Of a stretch of 64,000 nucleotides of DNA, positions 34,453 to 42,289 are shown piece after piece. The number at the start of each line of letters is the position of its first letter. Positions within the stretch are counted from its first letter, which is position 1. Position numbers and translations under genes: made by a program. Below the pieces are notes generated by a model. It saw nothing but the letters and a program-made list of their open reading frames with translations, ran no database searches and had not been told where the DNA came from. Source of the stretch: Streptomyces sp. MspMP-M5 (GTDB lineage Bacteria > Actinomycetota > Actinomycetes > Streptomycetales > Streptomycetaceae); NCBI RefSeq assembly GCF_000373585.1, contig NZ_KB891940.1, forward strand, positions 1 through 64,000, written 5' to 3'.

Positions 34453-35964
34453 ATGCGGTACGGACCCGGGGACGCTCCCGGCGGGAGCGGCGGCGGCCGT
34501 AGACCCGGCCGCGGGAAGTGGTGGCCCCTGGTCGCCATCACCCTCGGCAACTTCATGCTGCTCGTCGACGTGACCATCGTGAACACCGCGCTGCCCCGGA
34601 TAGCCGACGGCCTGGGCGCCTCCTTCACCTCGCTGCAGTGGGTGATGGACGGCTATGCGCTGGCGCTGGCCGCGCTCCTGATGGTCGCCGGCTCCGCGGC
34701 CGACCTCTATGGCCGGCGCCGCCTCTACGTCGGCGGGCTGGCGCTCTTCGCGCTCGCCTCGCTGGCCTGCGGGCTGGCCCCCGACGCGCAGCTGCTGGTG
34801 GCCGCCCGGATCGTCCAGGGCGTCGGCGCGGCGGCGATGTTCGCCACCAACACCCCGCTGCTGATGGCCGCCTACCAGGGCCGGGACCGCGGGGTGGCGT
34901 TCGGTGTCTGGGGCGGCACCAGCGGCGCGGCGGCCGCCGTCGGCCCGGTGCTGGGCGGAGTGCTCACCGAGTGGACCGACTGGCGCGCGATCTTCCTGGT
35001 GAACCTGCCGCTGACCGCCGTCGCCGTCTGGCTGACCCTGCGGCACCTCGGCGAGTCCCGCGGCCACGTCGGCGCACGGATCGACTGGCCGGGCGGCGCG
35101 TCCTTCACGGTCTGCGCGGGCGCGCTGACGTACGGACTGATGCGCGGCGGCGAGCACGGCTGGACGGAGAACGGGACGCTGACCGCGCTGGCGCTCGCCG
35201 CACTGGCCCTGCTGGTGTTCGTGGTCGCCGAGCGGCGGACCGCGCACCCGCTGCTGGACCTCCGGCTGCTGCGCCGCCCGTCGTTCGCGGTGCTGATGCT
35301 CGCGGCCCTGCTGATGCAGGCGGCGGCCTTCCCGTATCTGACGTTCGTGGGCCTGTGGGCGCAGGACGTGCTCGGCCTCAGCCCGATCGGGGCGGGCCTG
35401 GCGGTGACCCCGATGGCCCTGATGTCGCTGCTGGTCGGGCTACTGGGCGGCCGGGCGCTCCAGCGGCTGGCACCCCGACTTCCGCTCGGCGTCGGGGTGT
35501 TGCTGATCGGCGCGGGTGATCTGCTGCATGTCGTACTGCTCGGCGACGGGGCGGGCTGGCCCGCGCTGGTGCCCGGCCTGGCGGTGGGCGGCCTCGGCGT
35601 CGGCGCGGCGATGCCGGTACTGGTGTCGGCAGCGCTCGGTGCGGCCCCGCCGCAGCGCGCCGGGATGGCCAGCGGCGCGGTGAACACCTTCCGGCAGCTC
35701 GGCTTCGCCTTCGGCATCGCGGTGCTCGGAACGGTCTTCGGCACCGCACTGCGGGACGCCGGGGCCACCGGCGGCCGGACCGCGCTCGCCGCCGGCTACC
35801 TCTCCGGGCTGCGGGACATCACGCTGATCTCCGGCTTGGTGGCGGTCGCCACCGGCCTGCTGGTCCTCGCGGTGGTCCGCCGCGCACCGCGCACGGACGG
35901 CGAACGGCCGAGCGGCGCGCCCGAGGTCCGCCGTGTGCGGACGGGGGCGCCGGCGGGGGCGTGA
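34453..35964 (+). CDS. DHA2-type MFS drug exporter (14 helices)
   Basis: A 503-residue proton-driven multidrug transporter of the EmrB/QacA group. Motif D-like LLVDVTIVNTALPRIADGLGA at TM1 and GSAADLYGRRRLYVGG (motif A) after TM2 are diagnostic, as is motif C near TM5 (GPVLGGVLTEWTDWRAIFLVN). About 14 hydrophobic helices follow. ATG 34453 was chosen since GGAGG at 34440-34444 is 8 nt upstream; ATG 34447 is too close. It is divergent from the Lrp/AsnC gene, a typical regulator-exporter arrangement. Confidence 0.93.
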   Translation: MRYGPGDAPGGSGGGRRPGRGKWWPLVAITLGNFMLLVDVTIVNTALPRIADGLGASFTSLQWVMDGYALALAALLMVAGSAADLYGRRRLYVGGLALFALASLACGLAPDAQLLVAARIVQGVGAAAMFATNTPLLMAAYQGRDRGVAFGVWGGTSGAAAAVGPVLGGVLTEWTDWRAIFLVNLPLTAVAVWLTLRHLGESRGHVGARIDWPGGASFTVCAGALTYGLMRGGEHGWTENGTLTALALAALALLVFVVAERRTAHPLLDLRLLRRPSFAVLMLAALLMQAAAFPYLTFVGLWAQDVLGLSPIGAGLAVTPMALMSLLVGLLGGRALQRLAPRLPLGVGVLLIGAGDLLHVVLLGDGAGWPALVPGLAVGGLGVGAAMPVLVSAALGAAPPQRAGMASGAVNTFRQLGFAFGIAVLGTVFGTALRDAGATGGRTALAAGYLSGLRDITLISGLVAVATGLLVLAVVRRAPRTDGERPSGAPEVRRVRTGAPAGA

Positions 35965-35988
35965 CGCCGATGCCGGGCCGATCGGAGG

Positions 35989-36075
35989 CCGTACGGCTCC
36001 GGGGGGGGCGGCCGGCCGTACGACTCTGGCCGATCGGACGGCCGTACGGGCGGGTCGGCACCCGGAACCGTACGG
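35989..36075. repeat. Phased array of four CCGTACG palindromes
   Basis: CCGTACGG at 35989-35996, CCGTACGA at 36016-36023, and CCGTACGG at 36042-36049 and 36068-36075 are spaced 27, 26 and 26 bp. Two of the copies share a longer flank (GGCCGATCGGA just before). The even, helical-phase spacing upstream of lysR looks like a multimeric operator. Confidence 0.6.
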
Positions 36076-36203
36076 CCGTCCACGGTTCCGGGTTGCCGCC
36101 CTGGGCCCTGCGACGATCGTCCCGGGACGGCACCCCCAAGTCAATCCTCGGGTTTCCTTCCAAATTCCTTAGCTCTGCCTTGGGTTACCGGCCGGGCCCG
36201 GAC

Positions 36204-36209
36204 TACCGT
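36204..36209 (+). promoter_or_regulatory. -10 element of leaderless lysR-type gene
   Basis: TACCGT ends 6 nt before GTG 36216, with no Shine-Dalgarno; leaderless transcript inferred. Confidence 0.55.
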
Positions 36210-36215
36210 GGCCCG

Positions 36216-37280
36216 GTGACACTCGACGATCTGCGCGCCTTCGTGGCCGTCTGCGAGGCGGGCAGCCTCAGTGCCGTCGCTCGCGACCTCGGCTGCACCC
36301 AGTCCGCCGTCAGCCAGCGCGTCCGGCGCCTCGAACGGGAGGCGGGAATCGGCCTGTTGGAGCGCCGGCCGCGCGGTGTGGCACCGACCGCCGCCGGCCG
36401 CATCCTGCACCGCGCCGCCGCCGACGGCCTGGGCGGACTGGATCTGGCGCTGCGCCGGCTGGCCGACATGCGGCGCGGCGACGGCGGGACGGTCCGGGTC
36501 ACCACCGGCGCCACCACCGTCCGGCACTTCATGTCCGACGCGGTGGTCTCCTTCCGGGACCGCCATCCACACGTCAACCTGGAGTTCCACACGGAGAGTT
36601 CCAGCCGCCGCTGCTTCGAGGCGGTCGCGGACGGCGACTCCGAACTGGCCTGGATCACCATCGGCCCGCCCGTACGGGGCATCGAACAGCACCCGGTGAT
36701 CGGCCTGCCGTGGGTGCTCGCGGTCCCTGCCGACGACCCGCTAGCCGCCCGCGACCGCGTCGAGCCGGACGAGCTGGCCGGCCTCCGCCTCGTCCGGCTG
36801 CCGGAGAACTCCACGTCCCGTATGCGGCTCGACGGACACCTCGGCCACCGGGACGGCGCCCCGGCACCCGATCCCGCGGTGCCCGGGCCCAGCACCACCA
36901 GCGTCGCCGACTGGGACACCGCGCTGCTCCTCGCCGAACTCGGCGTCGGCCCCGCCGTCGTCCCCCGCCTCCCCGGCCACCGGGCCACCACCGGCCACCC
37001 CGGCCTTCGGCTGGTGCCGATCCCGGCGCTGCCGCCGCTGACGACCGGCTGGGCGGTGCGGCAGTGGGCGGCACTCGGCCCGGCGGCGGTGGAGTTCGCC
37101 GAAACGGTGAACCGGTGCCTGGTGGGCGGGAGTTCGCCTGCCACGGGCGGGAGTTCGCCTGCCGTGGCCGGGCAGCGGATGCCGGGCGCGGTGGCGGGGA
37201 GGGACGCGGTGACGGGGGCGGGCGCGGCTGCCGGCGCCGTCCCCCGGCCGCGGTCTCAGGCCCGGACGACCGGTTCCTGA
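36216..37280 (+). CDS. LysR family transcriptional regulator
   Basis: A 354-residue LTTR. The winged HTH is at residues 1-60 (LDDLRAFVAVCEAGSLSAVARDLGCTQSAVSQRVRRLERE), followed by the periplasmic-binding-protein-like effector domain. A C-terminal tail of about 55 residues is low complexity (GGSSPATGGSSPAVAG ...) and contains a direct 20-odd-bp duplication, unlike normal LTTRs of about 300 residues. The start is GTG 36216. Its last 25 bp overlap the 3' end of the broken merR gene. Targets are unknown; the MFS gene upstream is on the same strand, and the palindrome array lies between them. Confidence 0.88.
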   Translation: MTLDDLRAFVAVCEAGSLSAVARDLGCTQSAVSQRVRRLEREAGIGLLERRPRGVAPTAAGRILHRAAADGLGGLDLALRRLADMRRGDGGTVRVTTGATTVRHFMSDAVVSFRDRHPHVNLEFHTESSSRRCFEAVADGDSELAWITIGPPVRGIEQHPVIGLPWVLAVPADDPLAARDRVEPDELAGLRLVRLPENSTSRMRLDGHLGHRDGAPAPDPAVPGPSTTSVADWDTALLLAELGVGPAVVPRLPGHRATTGHPGLRLVPIPALPPLTTGWAVRQWAALGPAAVEFAETVNRCLVGGSSPATGGSSPAVAGQRMPGAVAGRDAVTGAGAAAGAVPRPRSQARTTGS

Positions 37281-38122
37281 ATCTCGGTGACCCACTTCTC
37301 CTGGTCGTCCGGGCACTCCAGATACAGCTCGCGGGCGTACCCGGCCGAGCGGTAGCCGTTGGCGTCCATCCAGTGCGCGAGGTGCTGCGCGGTCGGCAGG
37401 ATCCGGCTCATCGGGCCGCGGTGGACGACGGTCGCAGCGAGGTCGAGGCCCGGCAGGGTGACGACGTCGAAGCTCTGCCCGGCCGACGCCCCCGAGGGCG
37501 CGGAACCTCCCCCGTCGCCCGTGTTCCGCCCCGCCTTCGCCAGCTCCTCCCGGGTGACCACCATCCCGGCGTGCACCACCACCGCGTCCCCCGTGCCCTC
37601 GCCTTCGAGGCCCGCGCCCTCCGGGGCCGCCTCGTAATAGTTCCCCAAGCTCTTAAGGAGCAGGGGAGACCCCATTGCCCCGGCCCCGTGGGCGTCACCC
37701 CCGCCAACCCCAGTCGGCGCACCAGCTCCCCGTAGAGCGGTGTCATGACCGGGCCGATGTCCTCGGGGCCGTAACCGGCGGCGATCCCGCGCAGTTCGGC
37801 GAGCAGGACCGGCTCCGTGCTCTTGAGCACCACATCGTCGAGCACCACATCGTCGTCGAGCACCTCATCGTCGGCGGACATCCGTCCCTCACTCTCGCTC
37901 GTCCGGGGCCTCGCCTCGGCCTGCGCCAACCGGGCCTCGGCGGCGGGCTGTTCGGCCGCGGGAGCCGCCTGACATGCGCCGGCCGAGCTGGGCCGCCGCG
38001 CAGAAGCGGTAGCCGGTGACGGGGTCGGTACGCGCGGGCCGCAGCGGTCCGACGGCGTCATGGTGACGCGGCATGCGGGCCGCGGCATGGCCGTACCGGG
38101 CGAAGTCTCCGATGGTGATCAT
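37256..38122 (-). pseudogene. Broken MerR regulator with GyrI-like effector domain
   Basis: Three frames are needed to read this gene. ATG 38122 begins a MerR HTH (MITIGDFARYGHAAARMPRHH, then DPVTGYRF and AQLGRR). The frame is then lost and about 50 residues of the usual MerR helices and coiled coil are missing. Sequence resumes in a second frame (ARLAQAEARPRTSESEGRMS ... YGPEDIGPVMTPLYGEL) to about TPTGPG, then shifts to a third frame (NYYEAAPEGAG ... EKWVTEIQEPVV) ending at 37256. Positions usually Tyr are His and Cys (RHHDAV, YRFCAA). A tandem repeat of the GTCGAGCACCACATC type sits in the middle. A functional protein is unlikely. Confidence 0.8.
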
Positions 38123-38462
38123 GACGCCTTCCAGACGCCTTCAGACGTCGTCCGGACGTCGTCCAGACGCCTCCGTTTCCACAGTGTCAAGGTCGGGCGC
38201 GACCGCAACTCCCACGGGGGCGTGGCCCTCGGAGGTCACGGTCGGTTGACCGCCCGGGACCGCTGAGCGACCGGAATCGGCCGCTCAGCGGCGTATCCCG
38301 GCCACCTGCGGCAGCATCGCGTCAAGTCCCGGCCGGGAACCGTCAACGACGCGTAATGGAGCAGAGGGGCACCCCCCGCACCGGGCATAGCGTCTGTGCC
38401 GAGCCCCGGCGCACGCGCAGTCCAACCGGTCCGGGGCAGCCATCCCGTCGAGGAGCAACGCC
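38123..38462. other. 340-bp intergenic region with short repeats
   Basis: The first 60 bp contain repeated ACGCCTTC and GACGTCGTCC words (about 38130-38172), just ahead of the broken merR start. On the minus strand TTGACA lies near 38185, a possible -35 for that gene. The rest, up to the SAV_915 gene, holds no convincing frame. Confidence 0.4.
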
Positions 38463-38960
38463 GTGTCCCACCATCTCCGCGCGGAAGACCCCGAGCCTGC
38501 TGATCGTTTCCCGGCCGGGCCGCTCTTCGTTCCCGTCCGGCCGGGGCCCGCGGGCTGTACCGCCCGCCTGTTCCGCACCCCGCTCGGCGGCCGCACCGCC
38601 GTCGGTTTCACCTCGCCGCAGCGACTGGCCGAGGTGCTCGGCGGCGGCCAGCCCTGGGTGCGGCTCTCCGAGCCCGCGCTGCGTTCCCTGGCCGAACCCC
38701 TCGGTGCGGCCACCGTGACCGTCGACCCGCGCTTCACCCCCGACGCCGCCCGCGCCGCCCGCGACCCGCGGAGCGCCCTGGAGGTGGCGCGTGAGGTGAC
38801 CCGGAACACGACGCGCGAGGTGGCCCGAGAGCCACGCCTCACCCCCGACGTTCCCCGTGAACCGCGGATCGCCCGCGATGCCCTCCGGGAACCACGCCTC
38901 GCCCCGGGAATGCCCCGCATGTCCCGCGGCAGCGGCAGTCACCTCCGCCGGGCCGTCTGA
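38463..38960 (+). CDS. SAV_915 family protein with Arg-rich repeat tail
   Basis: A 165-residue protein. The first 95 residues match the actinobacterial SAV_915 family (GPLFVPVRPGPAGCTARLFRTPLGGRTAVGFTSPQRL ... WVRLSEPALRSLAEPLGAATVTVDP), which resembles SseB-type domains; the function is unknown. The tail repeats REPRLxPDxPREPRI-like units and is absent from most relatives. GTG 38463 has GAGGAG upstream. The lysA-type gene starts 21 bp further on, so they are co-transcribed. Confidence 0.85.
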   Translation: MSHHLRAEDPEPADRFPAGPLFVPVRPGPAGCTARLFRTPLGGRTAVGFTSPQRLAEVLGGGQPWVRLSEPALRSLAEPLGAATVTVDPRFTPDAARAARDPRSALEVAREVTRNTTREVAREPRLTPDVPREPRIARDALREPRLAPGMPRMSRGSGSHLRRAV

Positions 38961-38981
38961 AGAGGAAGGGGCGCCCCCACC

Positions 38982-40478
38982 ATGAGCCACACGACCCTGC
39001 CCCGGACCGGCCGAGCCGACCGAGCAGACCGGACCGACCAGGCCAACCGGGCCGACCGGGCCACTCGGCCTGCGGCAGCGCCCGCGCCCAGGACGACGGA
39101 CTCCCGCCCGGCCGCGGCGCCGGCCCCGGCCCCTGTCCTGGCGCCGGACCCGGACCCGGCCCTGGCGCCGGCCTCCGATCCCGGCCAGCTCACCATCTGG
39201 CCCGCGTCCACCGTGCCGCTCCCCGAGGACGACCTCGCCCTCGGCGGCGTCCCGCTGACCGAGCTGGCCGACCGCTTCGGCACCCCCGCCTACATCCTGG
39301 ACGAGGACGAGGTGCGCAACCGCTGCCGCGCCTACCTCCGTGCCTTCCCGGACGCCGACGTCTACTACGCGGCCAAGGCGTTCCTGTGCCGCGCCATGGC
39401 CCACTGGGTCGCGGACGAGGGGCTGGGCCTGGACGTCTGCTCCGCCGGCGAGCTGGAACTCGCGGTCACCACCGGCTTCCCGCCCGAGCGGATCGTGCTG
39501 CACGGCAACGCCAAGAGCCCGGCCGACCTGCGGGCCGCGCTCCGGCTCGGCGTCGGCCGGATCGTCATCGACAGCACCTCCGAGATCGCCCGGCTGGCCG
39601 CCGCGGTCCCGCCCGGCAGCCGGCAGAAGGTGCTGATCCGGGTCGTCCCGGGGATCGCCGCCGGCGGCCACGCCAAGATCCGCACCGGCACCGACGACCA
39701 GAAGTTCGGGCTGTCCCTCGCCGACGGCTCCGCCCAGCACGCCATCACCCGCGTCCTGGGTCAGCCGCGCCTCGAACTCGTCGGCCTGCACTGCCACTTG
39801 GGCTCCCAGATCACCGCCGTCAAGCCCTATCTGTCGGCCGTGCGGCGGCTGGTCGGCCTGCTGGCCCGCGTCCACGAGCAGCACGGCATCACCCTCCCCG
39901 AACTGGACCTGGGCGGCGGCCACGGCGTCGCCTACCGGCCGGGCGAGCCCGCCCTCGACATCGCCGGTCTCGCCACCAAGATCCGCGCCGAACTGGCCGG
40001 CGGCTGCGCGGCGGCCGGCCTCCCGGTGCCGCGGCTGGCCGTCGAGCCGGGCCGCGCCATCGCCGGCCCGTCGGGCGTCGTCCTCTACCGGGTGCTCGCC
40101 GTCAAGCGCACCGGCACGCACACCTTCGTGGCGGTCGACGGCGGGATGAGCGACAACCCGCGGCCCGCTCTCTACGGGGTCCGTTACGCTCCCCGGCTGG
40201 TCGGGCGCCGCTCGGCCGCGGCCACCGAGCCGGTCACCGTCGTCGGCCGGCACTGCGAGGCGGGCGACATACTCGCCTCCGACGTCCACCTGCCCGGCGA
40301 CATCCGCCCCGGCGACCTGCTCGCCGTCCCGGTGGCCGGCGCGTACCACCTGTCCATGGCCTCCGGCTACAACCTCGTCGGCCGCCCCCCGGTCGTCGCG
40401 GTCACCTCGGGCCACGCCCGCCTCCTGGTCCGCCGGGAGTCCCTGGCCGACATCCAGGAGCGGGATATCGGGCTCTGA
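38982..40478 (+). CDS. lysA: Diaminopimelate decarboxylase
   Basis: A 498-residue PLP-dependent fold-III decarboxylase making lysine from meso-diaminopimelate. PLP Lys is in YYAAKAFLC (about residue 130). The PLP-phosphate glycine loop is LDLGGGHGVAY, EPGRAIAGPSG binds substrate, and the HCEAGDILASD active-site Cys is near the C-terminus. A disordered N-terminal extension of about 65 residues (RADRADRTDQ, APAPAPVLAPDPDP repeats) is unusual. Pairing with a SAV_915 gene rather than hom/thrC suggests a second, possibly specialised lysA. ATG 38982 has a GGAAGGGG upstream. Confidence 0.93.
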   Translation: MSHTTLPRTGRADRADRTDQANRADRATRPAAAPAPRTTDSRPAAAPAPAPVLAPDPDPALAPASDPGQLTIWPASTVPLPEDDLALGGVPLTELADRFGTPAYILDEDEVRNRCRAYLRAFPDADVYYAAKAFLCRAMAHWVADEGLGLDVCSAGELELAVTTGFPPERIVLHGNAKSPADLRAALRLGVGRIVIDSTSEIARLAAAVPPGSRQKVLIRVVPGIAAGGHAKIRTGTDDQKFGLSLADGSAQHAITRVLGQPRLELVGLHCHLGSQITAVKPYLSAVRRLVGLLARVHEQHGITLPELDLGGGHGVAYRPGEPALDIAGLATKIRAELAGGCAAAGLPVPRLAVEPGRAIAGPSGVVLYRVLAVKRTGTHTFVAVDGGMSDNPRPALYGVRYAPRLVGRRSAAATEPVTVVGRHCEAGDILASDVHLPGDIRPGDLLAVPVAGAYHLSMASGYNLVGRPPVVAVTSGHARLLVRRESLADIQERDIGL

Positions 40479-40698
40479 AGGGACGTTCATGAGGGGCTGG
40501 GTCGGGCCCCGGGTCGGCCTGGCCGGGTTGGCTGCGGGGTGGGCTGCGGGGTGGCCCCGGTCCCGGCCCGTCGACGGCCCGTCGACTGTTTCGGCTCCGC
40601 CGGCCCAGCTCGGCACGTCGACGGCCCTGTTATCGCCTCTGGCCCCGTTACCGCCGCCCCGCCCCGATACCGCCCCCGGTGGAAGCGTTCCCGTTCGC

Positions 40699-41148
40699 TC
40701 ACGGCGCCTCCACCGGGGGCATCGGCTCCCCGCCCGGATTCCATGCCGCCAGGAAGGCCGGCTGACGGGCCAGGTCCACCAGCTCGACCCGGGCGCCGAT
40801 GCTGCCCACCCGGTGGTACGCGAACGACCGCCCGTACGGACACCCGCTGAACTCCTCCGGGAACCCCTCCGCCGCCAGCCGCCGGGCCCCGTCCTCCAGG
40901 GACCGCGTCCAGAACCCGAGGTGGTCGAACCGCGCTCCCTCGGACACGTCCCACGGCCCTCCCGTCCCCGCGGGTTCGATCAGCTCTATGTAGGGCGGCT
41001 CGCCCCGCGTGAAGGCGATCCGGAAGTCCCACTCCCCGATCCGGTCCCGCCGCGGTGCACTGAACTCGACCCCGGCCGCGGCGCCCAAGTCCCGTATCGC
41101 CGCCGCCATATCCGGCACGACGAAACACACGTGATAAAAGCCGGCCAT
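40699..41148 (-). CDS. VOC family (glyoxalase/dioxygenase-like) protein
   Basis: A 149-residue VOC-fold protein (MAGFYHVCFVVPDMAAAIRDLGAAAGVEF ... PPYIELIEP ... RFDHLGFWTRSLEDGARRL ... ARVELVDL). Metal ligands look present: His6 near the start, Glu in YIELIEP, His in FDHLGF and Glu in RVELVD. The reaction is unknown. ATG 41148 has GGAGGG at good spacing. It is a single gene convergent with lysA, divergent from the fadR-type gene. Confidence 0.88.
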   Translation of the reverse strand: MAGFYHVCFVVPDMAAAIRDLGAAAGVEFSAPRRDRIGEWDFRIAFTRGEPPYIELIEPAGTGGPWDVSEGARFDHLGFWTRSLEDGARRLAAEGFPEEFSGCPYGRSFAYHRVGSIGARVELVDLARQPAFLAAWNPGGEPMPPVEAP

Positions 41149-41472
41149 CGCAGCCCTCCCCAGCCCGGTCGGGCGAACCCGACTCCTGCCAATCTCCGAC
41201 CTGCATCTTGCACCCGCCGCGCCTTCGCCCGGATTTTGTCCACAGGCTGACGATTTCCGGCGGAGCGCATCGGGCCGCGAGCCTCGGGGGCTCGGGGGCT
41301 CGGGGCGGGGAGGGCCTCCGGGCCCCTGGGGCCTGGGCGCTGGGCCCGCGTTGAACCGCACGAACCCCAAGAATCCATTTACCTGCCATGTGCAACAATC
41401 AATTGTAGGATGACTGGGCAACCGGGCAAACAAGCGCCCGGAAACGACAGAAACGGGCACGGAAGCGCGGCG
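41149..41472. other. Divergent region VOC / FadR-type, with one DnaA box
   Basis: No gene is supported. It contains one exact TTGTCCACA at 41236-41244, a run of GGGGGCTCG tandem words near 41284-41305, and the palindrome ACAAT-CA-ATTGT at 41395-41406. Confidence 0.5.
41395..41406. promoter_or_regulatory. Palindrome at the fadR-type gene, operator candidate
   Basis: ACAAT, CA, ATTGT forms a perfect palindrome about 66 bp upstream of ATG 41473 (or just before an alternative ATG at 41410). It is A/T-rich in a G/C-rich context; autoregulation by the GntR/FadR protein is plausible. Confidence 0.45.
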
Positions 41473-42183
41473 ATGGCACTCAAGGCAGCAGGACGGCAAT
41501 CCCTCGTCGACACCGTCGTCGAGACCCTCCGCGCCCAACTGGCCAACGGCGAATGGCAGGTCGGCACCCGCATCCCCACCGAACACGCCCTCGCCGAACA
41601 GCTCCAGGTCGGCCGCAACACCGTCCGCGAAGCCGTGCGCGTCCTCGTACACGCCGGGATGCTGCGCTCGCGCCAGGGCGAAGGCACGTTCGTCGTCTCC
41701 ACCGCGGACCCGGCCGAGGTCATGCGCGGCATCCAGCGCGCCGGTATCCGGGACGTCCTGGAGCTGCGCATCGCTCTGGAAGCCGAGGCCGCCCGGCTGG
41801 CCGCACTCCGCCACGACCCCGCCGACCTGGAACGTATGCGGGCCGCCCTGGACGCCCAGGCCGAACTGGAGGACTCCGAGGGCCGACCGCACTCCGGAAG
41901 CCTGGAGCTCTACGCCGACCACGACATCGCCTTCCACCGGGCCGTCGTCGAGGCCGCACACAACACGGCGCTGACGGCGACCTACGGCTGGTTCAGCAGC
42001 TCCGTACGAGAAGCGCTGGTCACCGCCCTCGACGACCAGGCGATGCCGAAGATCGTGCACGGCGACCACCGCGCCGTCCTGGACGCGATCGCCCATGGCG
42101 ACCCGGACGCCGCCGAACGCGCCACCCGCGCCCTCCTGGAGAGGCCCAAACGAGCCGTAGAGGCCCTCCTCGCCGGCGACTGA
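41473..42183 (+). CDS. FadR-subfamily GntR transcriptional regulator
   Basis: A 236-residue regulator with winged HTH (SLVDTVVETLRAQLANGEWQVGTRIPTEHALAEQLQVGRNTVREAVRVLVHAGMLRSRQGEGTFV split over about 10-75) and the FCD effector domain after residue 95 (VLELRIALEAEAARLAALR ... DHDIAFHRAVVEAAHN ... DHRAVLDAIAHGDPDAA), whose Asp/His residues bind metal and ligand. ATG 41473 (MALKAAGRQSLVD) is preferred over 41410, which would add a non-conserved stretch. It is followed by a CynX-type transporter on the same strand, its probable target. Confidence 0.9.
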   Translation: MALKAAGRQSLVDTVVETLRAQLANGEWQVGTRIPTEHALAEQLQVGRNTVREAVRVLVHAGMLRSRQGEGTFVVSTADPAEVMRGIQRAGIRDVLELRIALEAEAARLAALRHDPADLERMRAALDAQAELEDSEGRPHSGSLELYADHDIAFHRAVVEAAHNTALTATYGWFSSSVREALVTALDDQAMPKIVHGDHRAVLDAIAHGDPDAAERATRALLERPKRAVEALLAGD

Positions 42184-42201
42184 CGCCCACCCGGCCTCCG
42201 G

Positions 42202-42260
42202 CCTCTCCTCCTCCCCTCCTTTCTTTCCTTTCTTCCGTCTTCTTCCGTCTTCTTCCGTAG
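42202..42260 (+). repeat. Polypyrimidine tract with 10-bp tandem repeat
   Basis: A run of almost pure C/T (42202-42236) merges into TCTTCCGTCT copies at 42231-42240 and 42241-42250 and a partial third at 42251-42258. It lies in the fadR-MFS gap and could vary in length by slippage. Confidence 0.7.
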
Positions 42261-42289
42261 GAAGTCCACGATTGGCCAGGTACGCACGC

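Noticed and set aside
41236..41244. Single exact DnaA box upstream of the VOC gene as a replication element
   Set aside because: One isolated 9-mer can arise by chance or act in a promoter; only the cluster at 29.8-30.1 kb is reported as a finding.
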